A DNA stretch of 64,000 nucleotides, from the NCBI GenBank assembly GCA_963970005.1, contig CAXAMN010025694.1, positions 510,533-574,532 of the forward strand. The letters run 5' to 3'. The DNA comes from Durusdinium trenchii (Eukaryota; Sar; Dinophyceae; Suessiales; Symbiodiniaceae). This document shows positions 30,983-43,300 of this stretch, in pieces. Position numbers and translations under genes: made by a program. Numbering within the stretch: position 1 is the stretch's first letter; each line of letters starts with the position of its first letter. The notes under the pieces were generated by a model. That model did no database searches and was not told the origin of the DNA. It saw only the letters and a list, made by a program, of their open reading frames with translations.

Positions 30983-33900
30983 CAGTTTGTTCAGCGATTG
31001 CTTCACTTGAGTTCAAATTGCCATGAAATTCAGTCCCCGCAAGCCGTTGATTGATCCATTCGCGGAAAGCAAATCCCGCAAGAACCGACCTTGCATATCT
31101 TACATGCGCAAAAAAAACAGGGAATCAGAATGAACGTTGAACTTGTTGCTTGAATTTGATGCTTTGCCAGGACAAGAAGCTATACAGACCCTGCACTTGA
31201 TTTGTTCAGCCTTGCCAGGACCAGGACAATGATGATGATGATGAACTGGAGCTTGTAGCTGATGCTCCTCACTTGTCAGATGATGTTGCTTGCATGCACG
31301 GAGTAAGACATCACATTACGTCTTATCACATATATATAACTATAAATAATACATACTGACTAAATTGATTGCATTCAATCATCGGTTCTTGCATGGTTTG
31401 AACAACTCTTGGGAGATGTACCATTTCAGCTACTGCCAAGACACTGGAAACTGTCTCCAATGGCACTTAGAAGACCAATGATCTTTTGATCAGGTGTTCC
31501 ATGTGGCACTCATGTTTGGAAACAAACAACTCATCAATCCGAAGTCTTTGAGGGATCGAGGGAGCAAGGGAGCGAACGAATGAGAGATTCGCTCAGAGAG
31601 AGAGGGAGAGAGAGAGAGAGAGCGCGTAGTCTTCAGTCTGACTGTGGCCCCCAGGCAGTGAAGAGATTTGACTCTGAGGCCCCCGAACGCCGCGCGCACA
31701 GGGCGTTGGGTTCCACAGGGTTCCACACTCGCCTTTGGAAACTGCTGGTGATACACCATGGAACCTGAAATAGACCTTTGGAAGACTATTTCCTCTACAA
31801 CCCAGTGGTGTTCAGGTTCCATGTTAATCTTCCAGGGTGCATTAGTTGTTACACTATGTTACACTGTGGGTCTATCAAGGTGAACGGTGAACCTGTGTCT
31901 ATGCCAGTCATCATGACAAGCAGTAGGCAGTAGCAAGGGCATCATGACAAGCAAAGTCGACCAGCGAAGCCATGCGAAGCCCATGACCTTTCGACAAGAA
32001 GCCCATATGCTGCCATACTTCTTGCTGGCTAGAATTCGTCCAAAAGAAGTAGCCACAAACATGTAGGGGCCCATGACTCGGCGCGGAGGAGCTGGTCAGA
32101 GATGCGCAGGCTCACCTGGCTTCCCCGTGTGGAGATGAGATGTGTGTTCTGTTGGTGTTTGAGTATAGTGTTGAATAATGGTGCATCACTGATGGAGAGG
32201 CCACAACATGCCACATGTGGTGGTTTCCGAAGACCCGACATGATTTACAGCTGCGGCAGATGCCAAAAGCGCTACATCGTTGGCATTGATCATCTCACCA
32301 TATCATATCTCATCTATGAATATCTAGAGGTCTGAACATTGCGCTGCATGGGGATGGGAGAGGCACCACTGTGAGAAAGCCCAATGGTCACCAGAGTTTG
32401 GCCCGGCCTCCCGTGCAACAACATGGATATTGCGCAGTTGTTCCATGTCAATCCACGTTCCTATAGAGAGGTCATGAGATGTTCAGAAGCCCTGTTCCAG
32501 AATCCAAGAAAGAGTACGCCCAGGGGGAGGCGGAAAAGCACTTCCCAGGAAGTTCTTGCCTGCGTTCATAGAGATTATATACATAGAAATATGTTCTGGG
32601 ATCATATACCACTTCTTTGTCCCTCCACTTTCTGTCAGGAGGCAAGTGCGGATGCCATAGCGGAGGTGGGTCATTCAAGAGCCGACACCGTCGACCCTAC
32701 CTCCGTCAATATTAATATGCGTCGCAGGTCAATACGGCTGCTCTTCGGCAGGCCACTGCAAGATTTGAGCTGGTTAATTGCAAGCTGGATTCATTTGGAT
32801 TGCATTTGCACGTTTGATTCTCCATGTCGACCTCGAGACTTGATTCTCCATTGGAATTCAATGCTGTTTTCAAAGGAAAGGGGTTTAATATGGGCAGAGC
32901 AAGGGACCAGAAAAGCGCTGCTTTTTTCAGGAGCACTTGCTGCAAGAGACCACCTGGGTGCGGCGCTGGGTGGGGGGTGTTCAATACGGCCTTTTCCCTT
33001 CTTGAAATCATGCAGCTGCTTGCTTCCCACACCAGCAACACCCTGGTAGCACAGAAATCCTGGTCATTGACAGATTCGTGGCGGACGCTTGAAGCTTGAG
33101 ACACACCGAAGGCTGCTACTGTGGATGCTGATCGCAACGCCTTTGCTGGATATTGGATTCGACTTGTTGTGGCAAGAGCCTGATTGAGATGCTGAAGACC
33201 CGAGGATTGATGAGGATTGCACATCTGCATGTATACTGTATGTGTTCCCAGGCGTTCCAGGAGGTGTTTGTACGAGTGTGCCACGGTCCAGAACATCTGA
33301 GGCACTGGCCAAGACATCTGGACCAGAGCGTGATTTCGCGGCAGGTTTGGAGGTGCCGCAAGCCGCAAGCCATTTGGTGCTTTAGTGACTCTAGTGATTT
33401 CGTGACCAATCACAATGTCTATAATCACACATGTGGTGTGCCAAAGCTTCATCGCGACAAAAAAGCAACGTGCATTCTGTGCAGGTGGCATCTCGGCAAG
33501 AAAAGTCTGATTTAGCTCGCTTCGGACTACCTTTCCTGCAAAGATGGGTCATGTTGCTTGCCTCAGACTGCGGTAGCAGTGGGCTCGTTCAGCACACGGG
33601 CATATCTCTCTCTACTATATATATATATACGCATTATATCGCATTATGACATAGTTGTCCTTCTCATAAAAGCACTCACAGTGGTTTTGGCCATGCAAGA
33701 ATGCTTTTCGTAGATGCCATCTCAATGAGTTTTGCAGCTGCTTAGCTGGGCTCAGCTGGGCCCAGGATCACTAGATTCAGTTGATGGAATTTTGCACAGC
33801 TTCCTCGCTTTGAAGATCTTCCACTGAGGCGTACCCATGGTGGACAGCTTTGGTTGCAGGCCAGTTTTCACAGCAACTGGTGGAAGTGTTGCGACATGTT

Positions 33901-34283
33901 GTGACTACCACCCCAATGCCAACCCAATGCCTGTTTGTTAAAGAAGTGCAACGGTTGAGAACTGGCTGTGCCACATAGTGCTACTGTGATCATACTCCAC
34001 AGGTGGGGATGTCGACTGATGTGTTTGTTTTTGAAGGTGCACAAGTTACCAGTCAAAGAAAGACGGCCAAAGCCACCACGGGAAGGACAGGGCACGTGTG
34101 GACCCTAGGAAGGCAGAAATAAGCACCATGACTTGTGACAAGTTGTCCAACATGAGTATCATGAGATATAATGAGATATTAATTTATCATTATCATGATG
34201 CACACTCCGACTCACACGGAAGTGGATGGCCGACTCCCTGTTAGAGCCAAACAGCAGAGCGTATTGCTGTTCCGGATCACGAG
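30983..34283. other. Stretch with weak exon-like islands only
   Basis: An acidic island (DDDDELELVADAPHLSDDVA) near 31215, a (GA)n run near 31595-31622, and plus-strand frames near 33150-33420 (AFQEVFVRVCHGPEHLRHW) look partly coding but match no family. A 259-codon minus-strand frame over 32712-33491 is open opposite these and lacks domain support. The first MORN exon begins at 34284. Confidence 0.35.
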
Positions 34284-34367
34284 GTATCGATTCTCCAACG
34301 GTGACGAGTACCGCGGAGAATTCCGCCGTGGTATGCGCCACGGCTCCGGCGTGTACATCAGCCAGAG
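34284..34367 (+). CDS. MORN gene, first recognised exon
   Basis: CACGAG|GTATCG to CCAGAG|GTCAGA. YRFSNGDEYRGEFRRGMRHG then SGVYISQ is a clear MORN unit (Y-x-G-x-F-x-x-G-x-x-H-G-x-G). Confidence 0.75.
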
Positions 34368-37300
34368 GTCAGATAGAGAGATGGGATGATATGGGCATAG
34401 AGACATTATATGCAGTATATGTTGATTGTTTGTAGTTGTTTTTTTGTTGTGTGTGTTTCATGCTTTCAATATGTTTTACCTTTTGGTTAAGGTAGTGTAT
34501 CCATGTTGGATGAAGAAATGCAAGCTCCACTGGCTTCCGAGCTGCCAGGAATCGGATGCAATACGATGGCCAATGGTTCCGTGATCGCCGCCATGGCAAC
34601 GGCACCCTGACGATCGAGGCTGCTGGCAAGGCGAGGATTCCTGGACAGACACGGCTGCAGTCCGCGAGATGGGTCGATTCTCGTGTAAATTGTGTAACAG
34701 ATGTCACTCACTCAAGCGCTTCGAGGTGCTCTACACCTACGATGGGCAATGGCAAGCGGATCCATGTTTGCAACAATAAGGGTTTGCTTAATAATTGTGT
34801 GTTGCTATTCCTTGTGTGGCATCTTATGCAATAATAGATAGTGTGAAAACACGGAAGTATGAAGTGCAACGTGTTCCGATTCCAACCGCTCGAAGTGTCG
34901 GAGTGAAAACGAAGTGAAAAAGGGTAGAGCTCCTTTTCTAGGCGTAGCGTGAACATGCGTGCTCAAGGGGCCCCTTAGGGCAGATGGCAGCGGTCCGTGG
35001 ACAAAAGCTGCAGTCAACGAGCAACCCACCATGGTTCTCCACATTTCATGGAGTGAAATTCACACCGGTGGTTGTCTCTTACAGTCGGCGCCATTTGATG
35101 AGCGCCTCGGTCGCGCAAAATGCGCAAGCATCCCAGGTCCTCAGCTGTTCCTTATCGGCAGCTGCTAGTCCCTGGCAATCCATGTACATGTGGAAGGACT
35201 TTCCTCTCTTTGTTGTCCATACCACTCTTGGGGTGTAGTCATTTTCTAGTTCATTCTTCAAATTGACGAACCGCTGTTGAAGGTTCGCCCACTGGAAACT
35301 TGTCTTGTGCAAATCTTGTTCGGCCTCAGTAAGTTGGCCTTTCAAAAATTCAACCTTTTCTACCATTTCGTTCAGATCCTCTTCTTGCGCTGTGCACTGC
35401 GCTTGCAGCTCAAAAATTTCTGCTTCTTGGTCATTGGTGAGGTTCTTAAAGCCATGGCAGCCGAAGAAGCTCTAGCATTCATGCTCTCCCCTGAGACGAC
35501 GCTGACGCTCTATGCCATCCCCTTTGGCATGTTCATTTGGCAGTGTCTCAAAGTCTCTACATCCATGAGTGTTTCGGTTACCAGGTTGACATGGTTGAGG
35601 ACCACCACCTCGAGCTCTTCACAGGTCGGAACACAAACCGACCACATGATGGAAGAAACGGTCCGCCTCATCAAAGCGGAAAACATCAGGCTTAACTCCA
35701 ATCATTTGTGAGGTGAGAACTGCAAAAGCTAGCTGCTTCGTGTTGCCAGTCCTGGAGATGGCATGTCTTCTGGAGTTTGCTTGCCTTTCAGCCTGGGTCT
35801 TCTTCTTGGCGGCCTGGAAGGTCATGTCCGATTGCAGAGAGAGGCAGTGGGATCGTAAGCGATCTGCGAACAACTGTCGGGCCGTGAACTTGGTGACCCC
35901 GTCGGCGATCTGAGCTTCCGACGATACCCACTTCAGGCGGGATCTCATGCCCACCATTTTCTGTTTTGTGACCATGACCTCAATCTTGGTGCGTTTGTCG
36001 CCTTGAAGACTTGGTGTCTCAGCCTTCAGGGAATCATAGAGGGCCTTAGCGTCCACCACTAATGCCGATGGCATCCCAGGAGCAAAGCTGTCCACCTGAC
36101 GAAGCTGGAAGTCATGGCGGAGGCATCCTTCCCAGAAAATCAAAAGATACTCCAGGGCATCCATAGCGGCCGAACAAGCCTGACTCTCAGCATTGAGCGA
36201 AGATCTGCTCACACGAGGGAGCTTGAAGCTGCGCCAATCGAGGATGATGTAGTCCTGAGTGGATCCATCTTCCAGCACTTGTTGGTTGCAAAGGAAGATC
36301 ACGTAGCCGCCTTGCGACTCATTGTTTCGGCGCACTCCCCAAGCTGCGTCGCTCATTGCGACCGTGCACAACTTGTTCAAGTCTCCTCCTAGATCTCGAA
36401 AGACCAGAGCTGCATCGCCGTTTGACTTGGCGAATCTGAGAACTTTGTTGGCCTGGGCTGCTGTGTCACCTGTTGCCGTGGTGACCTCTCCACATAGCAG
36501 TGAAACCGAAGCACTGAGGTGTGGAGACGTTTGTGTAGCCGGCCACTGAAGTGCTCCCAGCAAAGCTCGAAGACAGCTCTGTTCCTTGGAGTTGAGACTG
36601 CGATTGGAGTCATAGTTGACGCATGTCATGGGTTTCACACCCTTGAGGTTCTCAGCCTGGTGCAGCTTGGATTCCGTCGAGGTTCGACTGAGGTGGCAAC
36701 CGCAAAACTCAATAGGCTTGTCCTCGGTCTCCTCAGTCCAATGCTTGAAGTTGAAGGCGTCTTTCAACTGGAGTTTGAGGTGCTCATACTCAGGGTGGCC
36801 ATCCTGTCCACAGCCAAGCAGGTCATCGACATGAAGACCAACCATGGAGATCAGGTGCTTGTCGGAGTCGTGGAACGTGTAGAGGCATTGATCCAGGGCA
36901 TGAGCCTTGTAGCCTAAGCTTTCCAGTCGTCTGCGAGCGACAATGAACCATTGCCTTGGGGCATCGGCCTGGCCATAGATCGGTTTGATCAACTTCATCA
37001 AAGTTCCTGGAACGACACCGATGATTTGGCAGGCGTCTTTTCGAATTCTGGCCCACAAAGTTCGCTCCTGAGGGTCGCCCTGGAGGAATGCAGTCGACAC
37101 GTCAGCTGTCCACCGTTTCCAGTGGTTAACCTGGCTGATGGCCAGGAGAGTCTGCCTTGAAGTTCTCGACAGTGTTGGTGAGCTTGTGTCCAATGACCCT
37201 TGGAGAAGGTCTGGGTCAGAGAATCCTTGAAGCACAAGTCGTGCCTTTGCTTTCACGCCACCTTTTCCATCCGAAGCCCACTTCAAGACAAAGCGAGCCT

Positions 37301-40300
37301 TCATCACCCGGTTGTGGTCGACGGAAGTGGGATCCATTTCAATCTCCTAGACTCCATTCTCGAAGATGCTGGCTAACTCTGCTTTCTTTCCTTCAAGGAA
37401 TGCCAAGCGATCTTCCAAGGTCATGCGCCTTTCGTTGAGGTTGGCGCTCTCCTTCACATTCTTCTTCTTTGGAGCTCCAGCTCCAACTGCTTGCCAGATG
37501 TGGCCGCGACCTCGAAGAGCCTTGCAGCGCTTGAGCTTGCTGGTCATGTCTCCGATGTAGTGAGAGCCGTACTGCTGTGCACCTTCTTGAGTGAGAGGGT
37601 ACAAAGTCTTTCCAGTCAAAGCTTCATTGAAGTGCTGTTCGTCGTAGATGGTGCGGGACCCTTTCTGCATCGACAAACCGGTGGTTGTTTGTAGACACTC
37701 CTCGGCGATGGGGAACTGCTCAGGATGATATGTGGTTGTTCTGCCCCATACATGATTCCTGACCAGGAAGCCATCTTCAAAGCTCCACCAATCCTTCGTC
37801 TCACCAAGGATGAATTCATTGTTCTTTTCATCGTAGCGCCAGCCTTCAGGAAGCTGGGTGGACTTGTCAAAATCGAAGGAGTGGAGGTCAACCTCAATGT
37901 CTCCTGAAGAAGTTTTGATCTTCTTGCGAGCCCAAATGGTCTCCTGCTGGTCGAACCGGCGTCTCCGATCTTGGAACGTTTCAGCTGAGCTTGGTGGTAG
38001 GTAGGAGACATCCACCATAGGAGCCGGTACTTCGTGAGACGGTCGACTTGATTCAGCTGGGCGGTCAAGATCATCATCTTCAGGCACTGGAGGTAGATTT
38101 GATGGATCTGGTGGTGCCATAGGAGTTCTCAGATGGGAAGGTTCGACCATCGGCTCTTCCTCTTCTTCTTCAGATTCTTCCAGTTGTGGTGGTCGTTGTG
38201 TTTCGTGCTGTTCCTCATGTTGAGGTTGTGATGCTGCTGCCGGTGCTGCTGCCGCTGTTGATGCTGATGCCTGTTCGTTTGCCGTTGTGCCATGTGGAGT
38301 GGCAGAGGGTGGTTCTGCCACTGTTGGTGTCTCTTGCTGTCGCGCTCGTCGTTCTTGTGGAGGCTCAATGATATGTCCATCGGATTGCATTGGTGACGGC
38401 ATTGTTTGTGGTGCTGCTTCAGTGTCAGTGGGAGTGTAGTCCATGTCGCTGATCTCGGGATCAACCTCATCGATGGGTCTTTTGTTTGACCTCCGCAAGT
38501 CGATGATGCGCACTGCCCTGCGCTGTCGGAGACCGTGGAGAGCTTGTTGAACTCGAGTAGGTCCATCAACCATGCCACTATCGTTGACCAACTTCCTGAC
38601 GTGCTGAGCACCAGCCCTCAAGAGAACAGTGCCATGGGCCAACCAGTAGCATGCAACAGTGCCTGTGTCAGGGTCGCGCTCCACAGCGAGGATGATTGCA
38701 GGACCCTTCCATCGAATGGTGTGTGCCTTGCCGGCAGCGTCTCTCCAGTAGAGGCATCGTTCTCCAGGGTAGAGGTCCTCGTCTTTGCCAGTGTAGCGAC
38801 GAAGGAGTGCCCTGCGCAGCTTGACATCGATCTCGGCTTTTCCGCACGCTTGTTGTGCTGAGAACTTCATGCTCAATCTTCGATGAAGACGTTCCTGCTC
38901 GGTCATCTGCAATTGCAATGGCCCAGTGCGTTCGTCAGAGAGGAGTCCTGGCATGGAAGGTTCTTGGCCAAGTGCAAGCTGTGCAGGAGTGAAGCCATTC
39001 ACGAAGGTGTTGCTGTTCATGGAGGGAACTATCCAAGCTAAGGCTCCATCATGAAGATTGACACTGCCTTGCGAACCAACTGGTGACGTCGTTCAACAAC
39101 ACTTGTGCGGGTGTGAGCCTGTCCAGGTGCAATGCGAAGTTCGATGTCATGCTGTTCGCACCAAGTTGCAGTGGCATCAGATGCCCATCCTGTGCCCTCG
39201 TCGGTGTAGAGCTGCTTTGGTGGACCATGGAACTGAATCCATGCTCTTTCCAAGGCTTTCTGCAAGGTTGGGCCCTTTTCATCAACAACTGTTCGGGCAG
39301 CCATGTAGCGAGTAGCCACATCAACCATCACGAGCACTGCAATCTTCTTTGCTCGTTGCTTTCGATGACCTGCCTCCAAAAGCATGCCGATCTCGTCCAT
39401 CTCCAACCACAGAACATCAGCCTGGAGCTGTGCATTGAACTCTGTAGGACGATCGAGATGACTTGGAGCGTTGCCCTTCTTGACCGAGTGAACCTCGCAG
39501 TAAGGACAATGCAGGTCTTGGACGGCAGATTGGACTGCCTTGTTGCAGCCACGATCTTTGAGCATCTTCAACAAGATCTCTTTGCGGGGGTGTCCAAGAT
39601 TCCGGTGCAGGCGAAGAGCAGTTCTTGCAGCTTCATGGCCGTGAAGAGTGCCAAGTTTCCTGAGAACTCCAGTCAGGGCCTTGTCGTCGTCGTGCGCGGC
39701 ATAGACCTGTTCATTGAGCCCTTCAACAATGAGCAAGCCATGAACGAAAGTGGAAGCCAGCTCTTGTTGGTAGTCCTCAGCTTTGCGGCAGCGATTTCGA
39801 CCTTCTAGTCGTTGATGTTCGTGTTGGCCATCGCACCTTTTGGACATCAGTTGAAACATAGCCCACTTGGTGGTCTGCAAACGAGTCGTTTTCTTGATGG
39901 GCAGGAGGGTGCCATCATCTGCTTCTGCCGTGGCGCCGTAGGCGCCTTGGTCAAAGATCGCCTTGTGGCCTGGCAAGTTCTTGAGGTTCTTGGTGTCCCA
40001 AGCCAGGCTCAGTGCTGGGTGCTCCAAGTGAGCATGATCTCCTCGGCGAACTTGTTTGTAGTAGAGCTTCTTGCACATAGCCAAGTGAGTGGCATGATCC
40101 ACCTCTCGCCGTTCATGGAGATCTTGAGCCTGTGCTTCATTATGGGTGTTGATTTGTTGCATTCGTGACTCCGTGACCACAAGGTGCACTTTGGGGACAT
40201 GTAGATCTCATCAGGTTCGAGTTCGTCACATTGACGTAGAAGTTCTTTTCGATGGGAGGCTTTGCTGAAGTCCCAACCATCGCGAAGTCCAAAGCGCATC

Positions 40301-43300
40301 ACCTCAACATCGCCGTGGTCCTTGAGCAGCTGAGTGATCAATCTCACCTGCATAGACCTCCCAGATGAGGCGTTTTCTCCGAGCGAGGCCATGCTCTCTG
40401 GCATGATGGATTTGCTGTTTCACCCACTTTCCTTGGTCGATGTTCTGGGCCTCAAACATGGTGAAGAGTTTCTCAAGTTGTTCAACTGTCTTTGTCGAGG
40501 CTTCCGGAGGGATCTCAACCATAGCTTCTTGATCCACTTCCATGTAGGTGGGTTCTTTCACAAAATCACTCTTCTCACATGCCTCGCAATAGGCGTTCAC
40601 CTCGGTGGTCATCTCAAAGAACCGTTCATGGGCGTTGAGGTCCTCAAGGAAGTCATTGAGCTTGAGGGCGTGTTCATGGCCGTCCTCGCATCGAAGGTCG
40701 AAGGAGACGGGGCGAAATTCCGCTTGGTCGTTCACTTCCTCAGCCAATCTCAACAACATAGCCCCCTGACGGCCTCGTGGGATGCCCCGCCAGGTCTCTC
40801 GTTGGAGGAAGCGCATCTTGCCCCGTCCAAAGTCGATCTCAGCCTGAAGAGCTTCGAGGAGAGGTCGTCCGAACAACATGGGAGTGGCTCCATAGATTCC
40901 ATAGATCACGTAGGCCTGCAAGCGGCCTGCAATGCCAGCCAAGCGAGCTGGGAGCTCGACCATCCAACGAGCGTGACCAGTGGCGTCACCTCCAAAGCGA
41001 AATGACTTGTCGCATCTCTTGAATGCGACGTCCTCCATGGGGTAGCCAATGAGCTCAAGCCACTTCAGGTAGCGCAAGATGTACTCGCTGCCTGCCAAGA
41101 AGGACGAAGCTCCTTGGTCCTGAATGCACGAGTCAGGTTCCGGGGTCAACCATCCGCCAGCTCTGACCAAGGTCTCACCCTGTGTGTAGGCCTCTTCAAC
41201 ATCATAGAAGACCTCAGAGTCATAGGGGTCCTCAGCGTCAAAGAACTCTTCGGCATCATAGAGCTCAGTCAGGTGAAGTGCCATGTGAACCATCGCATCA
41301 TCCTCAGCTGGCCTTTTCTTCGGTGAGGTAGATCCGGAGCCCTGAGCAGTCGGGCAGTTTGCAGCAAAGTGACCGGGCTTGCCACATCGAAGACAAACCA
41401 TTGCGGAACGAGCTCTTGACTTGCCGCTGGGGCCTTTCCCGGCCGTAGAGGTCTTGCCCTTTGAGCCCTTGGATGGAGACTTTGACTTTCCAGCACCTTT
41501 CGACTTACCCTTGAAGGGAGTTTGTGGGCTTGGCCCTTGTTGCCATCCATGACCGCCACCACGGGGTAGAATCCTCTGCTCTGTCGTAGTTGGTTGAGGC
41601 GGTTCTTGGCATCAACATAGGTGCTGTAGACCTCATCAAATTCCTGGGTGTCAAACATCGACTCCATTTCATCGGGTTCGTCATGGTAGTAGGTCTCATC
41701 GGGCTCATAGTCCTGCTGAATCTCGATGTCATACTCTTGGGCGTCTTGGTAGAAGGCGTCCTCATCATCGTAGTTCTCCTCGGCTTCATAGTCATCCTCC
41801 CAAAAGGCCTGACCCTGTCGCTTCCAGCGTCCAGCCATTTGAGGTTTCCGGAGGTGTGCTGGTACATGGACATGGCGATGATCTTGACCGATGATGAGGT
41901 ACAAGGCTTGTTCAACAGAAGGTAGGGTGAGCGATGATCCGACGTGGGTCTGGATCAGTTGTTCTTGCTCCCTTGTCAGCCCTGCACGTTTCACCAACAT
42001 CCAGCCAGTGATTTCCTCGGGGAGGTCAATCTTGTGCTTGGAGATCTGTCGAAGCGTTTGGTGGAACTCGGTGACATACTCGAGGATCGAGTGATCTTGC
42101 TTGCGCCGCATCTTGAAAAAGAAGTTGTCAAAGTGGGTTGGCGTCTCAACTTTCGCATCATGGGCCCACTGTTTATCCAGGCGCTTGAGCAAGATCTCGA
42201 GGCCACCTTCTTTCTCCAATTCGTTCAAATCCAGGTCCTCGCACTGCGTCCATGACGGGCCTTCGAGCACAGACAAAATGTTCAGTGCCACTTCAGCTTT
42301 GCGACCTTGGATTTCCATTTTGCGGGCATACAGTTTCACTCTTGTCCTCCATTCGGGGTAGGAGGTGGTGCTGTTCTCAAACCGGGGGATGAAACTGTCC
42401 TTGTAGTCTTTTCCAGCGATGCCAGAGCCAGTCGCCGTCGATCCGGCAGGAGGTCGTGAGGTTGCGCGCTCCTTTCCAGAGGCCATGGCTTCGACACAGC
42501 TGGAGCCCACCACTTTGGGTAGGCTCCGCTACCAATGTGAAAACACGGAAGTATGAAGTGCAACGTGTTCCGATTCCAACCGCTCGAAGTGTCGGAGTGA
42601 AAACGAAGTGAAAAAGGGTAGAGCTCCTTTTCTAGGCGTAGCGTGAACATGCGTGCTCGAGGGGCCCCTTAGGGCAGATGGCAGCGGTCCGTGGACAAAA
42701 GCTGCAGTCAACGAGCAACCCACCATGGTTCTCCACATTTCATGGAGTGAAATTCACAGATAGATTCTTTTGAATGTTGAAGGGCCCCGGGCAATGCGCG
42801 CAGAATTTAGACTGAAAATAGTTTAAGTTTTAGCTTTAAACTATACCACCAAACGCCGAAAGCTTGATGTCCACGGTGTCCACAGCCGTGGTTCGATCGC
42901 CATGCTTGGGTACCTTTGTGAGAGAGACGCACGCACGGATCTACATGGTATATGGTCAAGGGTGCAGCTGAAGATAGCTTTGTGCAGACAGCAGTGTTTT
43001 CAGGACAAGCGGCATGGGTCTGGAAGCTGCGTCAGGTGTCACAAGGAGCTGGGTTTGGAAGCTGACAGTTTTGTCAAACGCCTTCAGCATTGAGCTTTGC
43101 CCAGCTTGTTTTGTCCGGCGGCACTATTGTTTTTTTCCTGCTCAGTGTTAACAACTGTCAGTGCAATCGCAGGCCTTTGCTGAGGATGTAGAATGGACCC
43201 CGTCGCATTTCAACATGTTCAGTGCCAGGAGAAGTACTCTGGACAATGGGTGCAGAATCTATACCATGGAGCCAGGTCGCCAAGGAGCCGTCACAGTCGT

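Larger units (their letters stand above)
34842..42758 (-). mobile_element. Ty1/copia LTR retrotransposon, full length, 7917 bp
   Basis: Two 223-bp direct LTRs (34842-35064 and 42536-42758) begin TGTGAAAACACGG and end AAATTCACA. They differ at one base seen (A at 34965, G at 42659). Both ends are flanked by GATAG. Reading on the minus strand from 42758: LTR, primer-binding site, gag with zinc knuckle, protease, a methyltransferase-like domain, integrase, reverse transcriptase, RNase H, a C-terminal coiled-coil/Cys-His part, LTR. The order protease-integrase-RT-RH places it in copia. At least four frame changes and one in-frame TAG break pol, so this copy is probably not autonomous despite near-identical LTRs. 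Confidence 0.95.

Noticed and set aside
32712..33491. 259-codon minus-strand ORF
   Set aside because: No domain, non-ATG start, and it lies opposite plus-strand exon-like islands with better splice context.
41500..41540. Programmed -1 frameshift between gag and protease
   Set aside because: The frames do overlap, but no clear X-XXY-YYZ slippery site is present and other frame breaks in the copy suggest indels. Kept only as an alternative.
34842..42758. Gypsy-type element
   Set aside because: Integrase precedes reverse transcriptase and the target duplication is 5 bp with a copia-like primer site.
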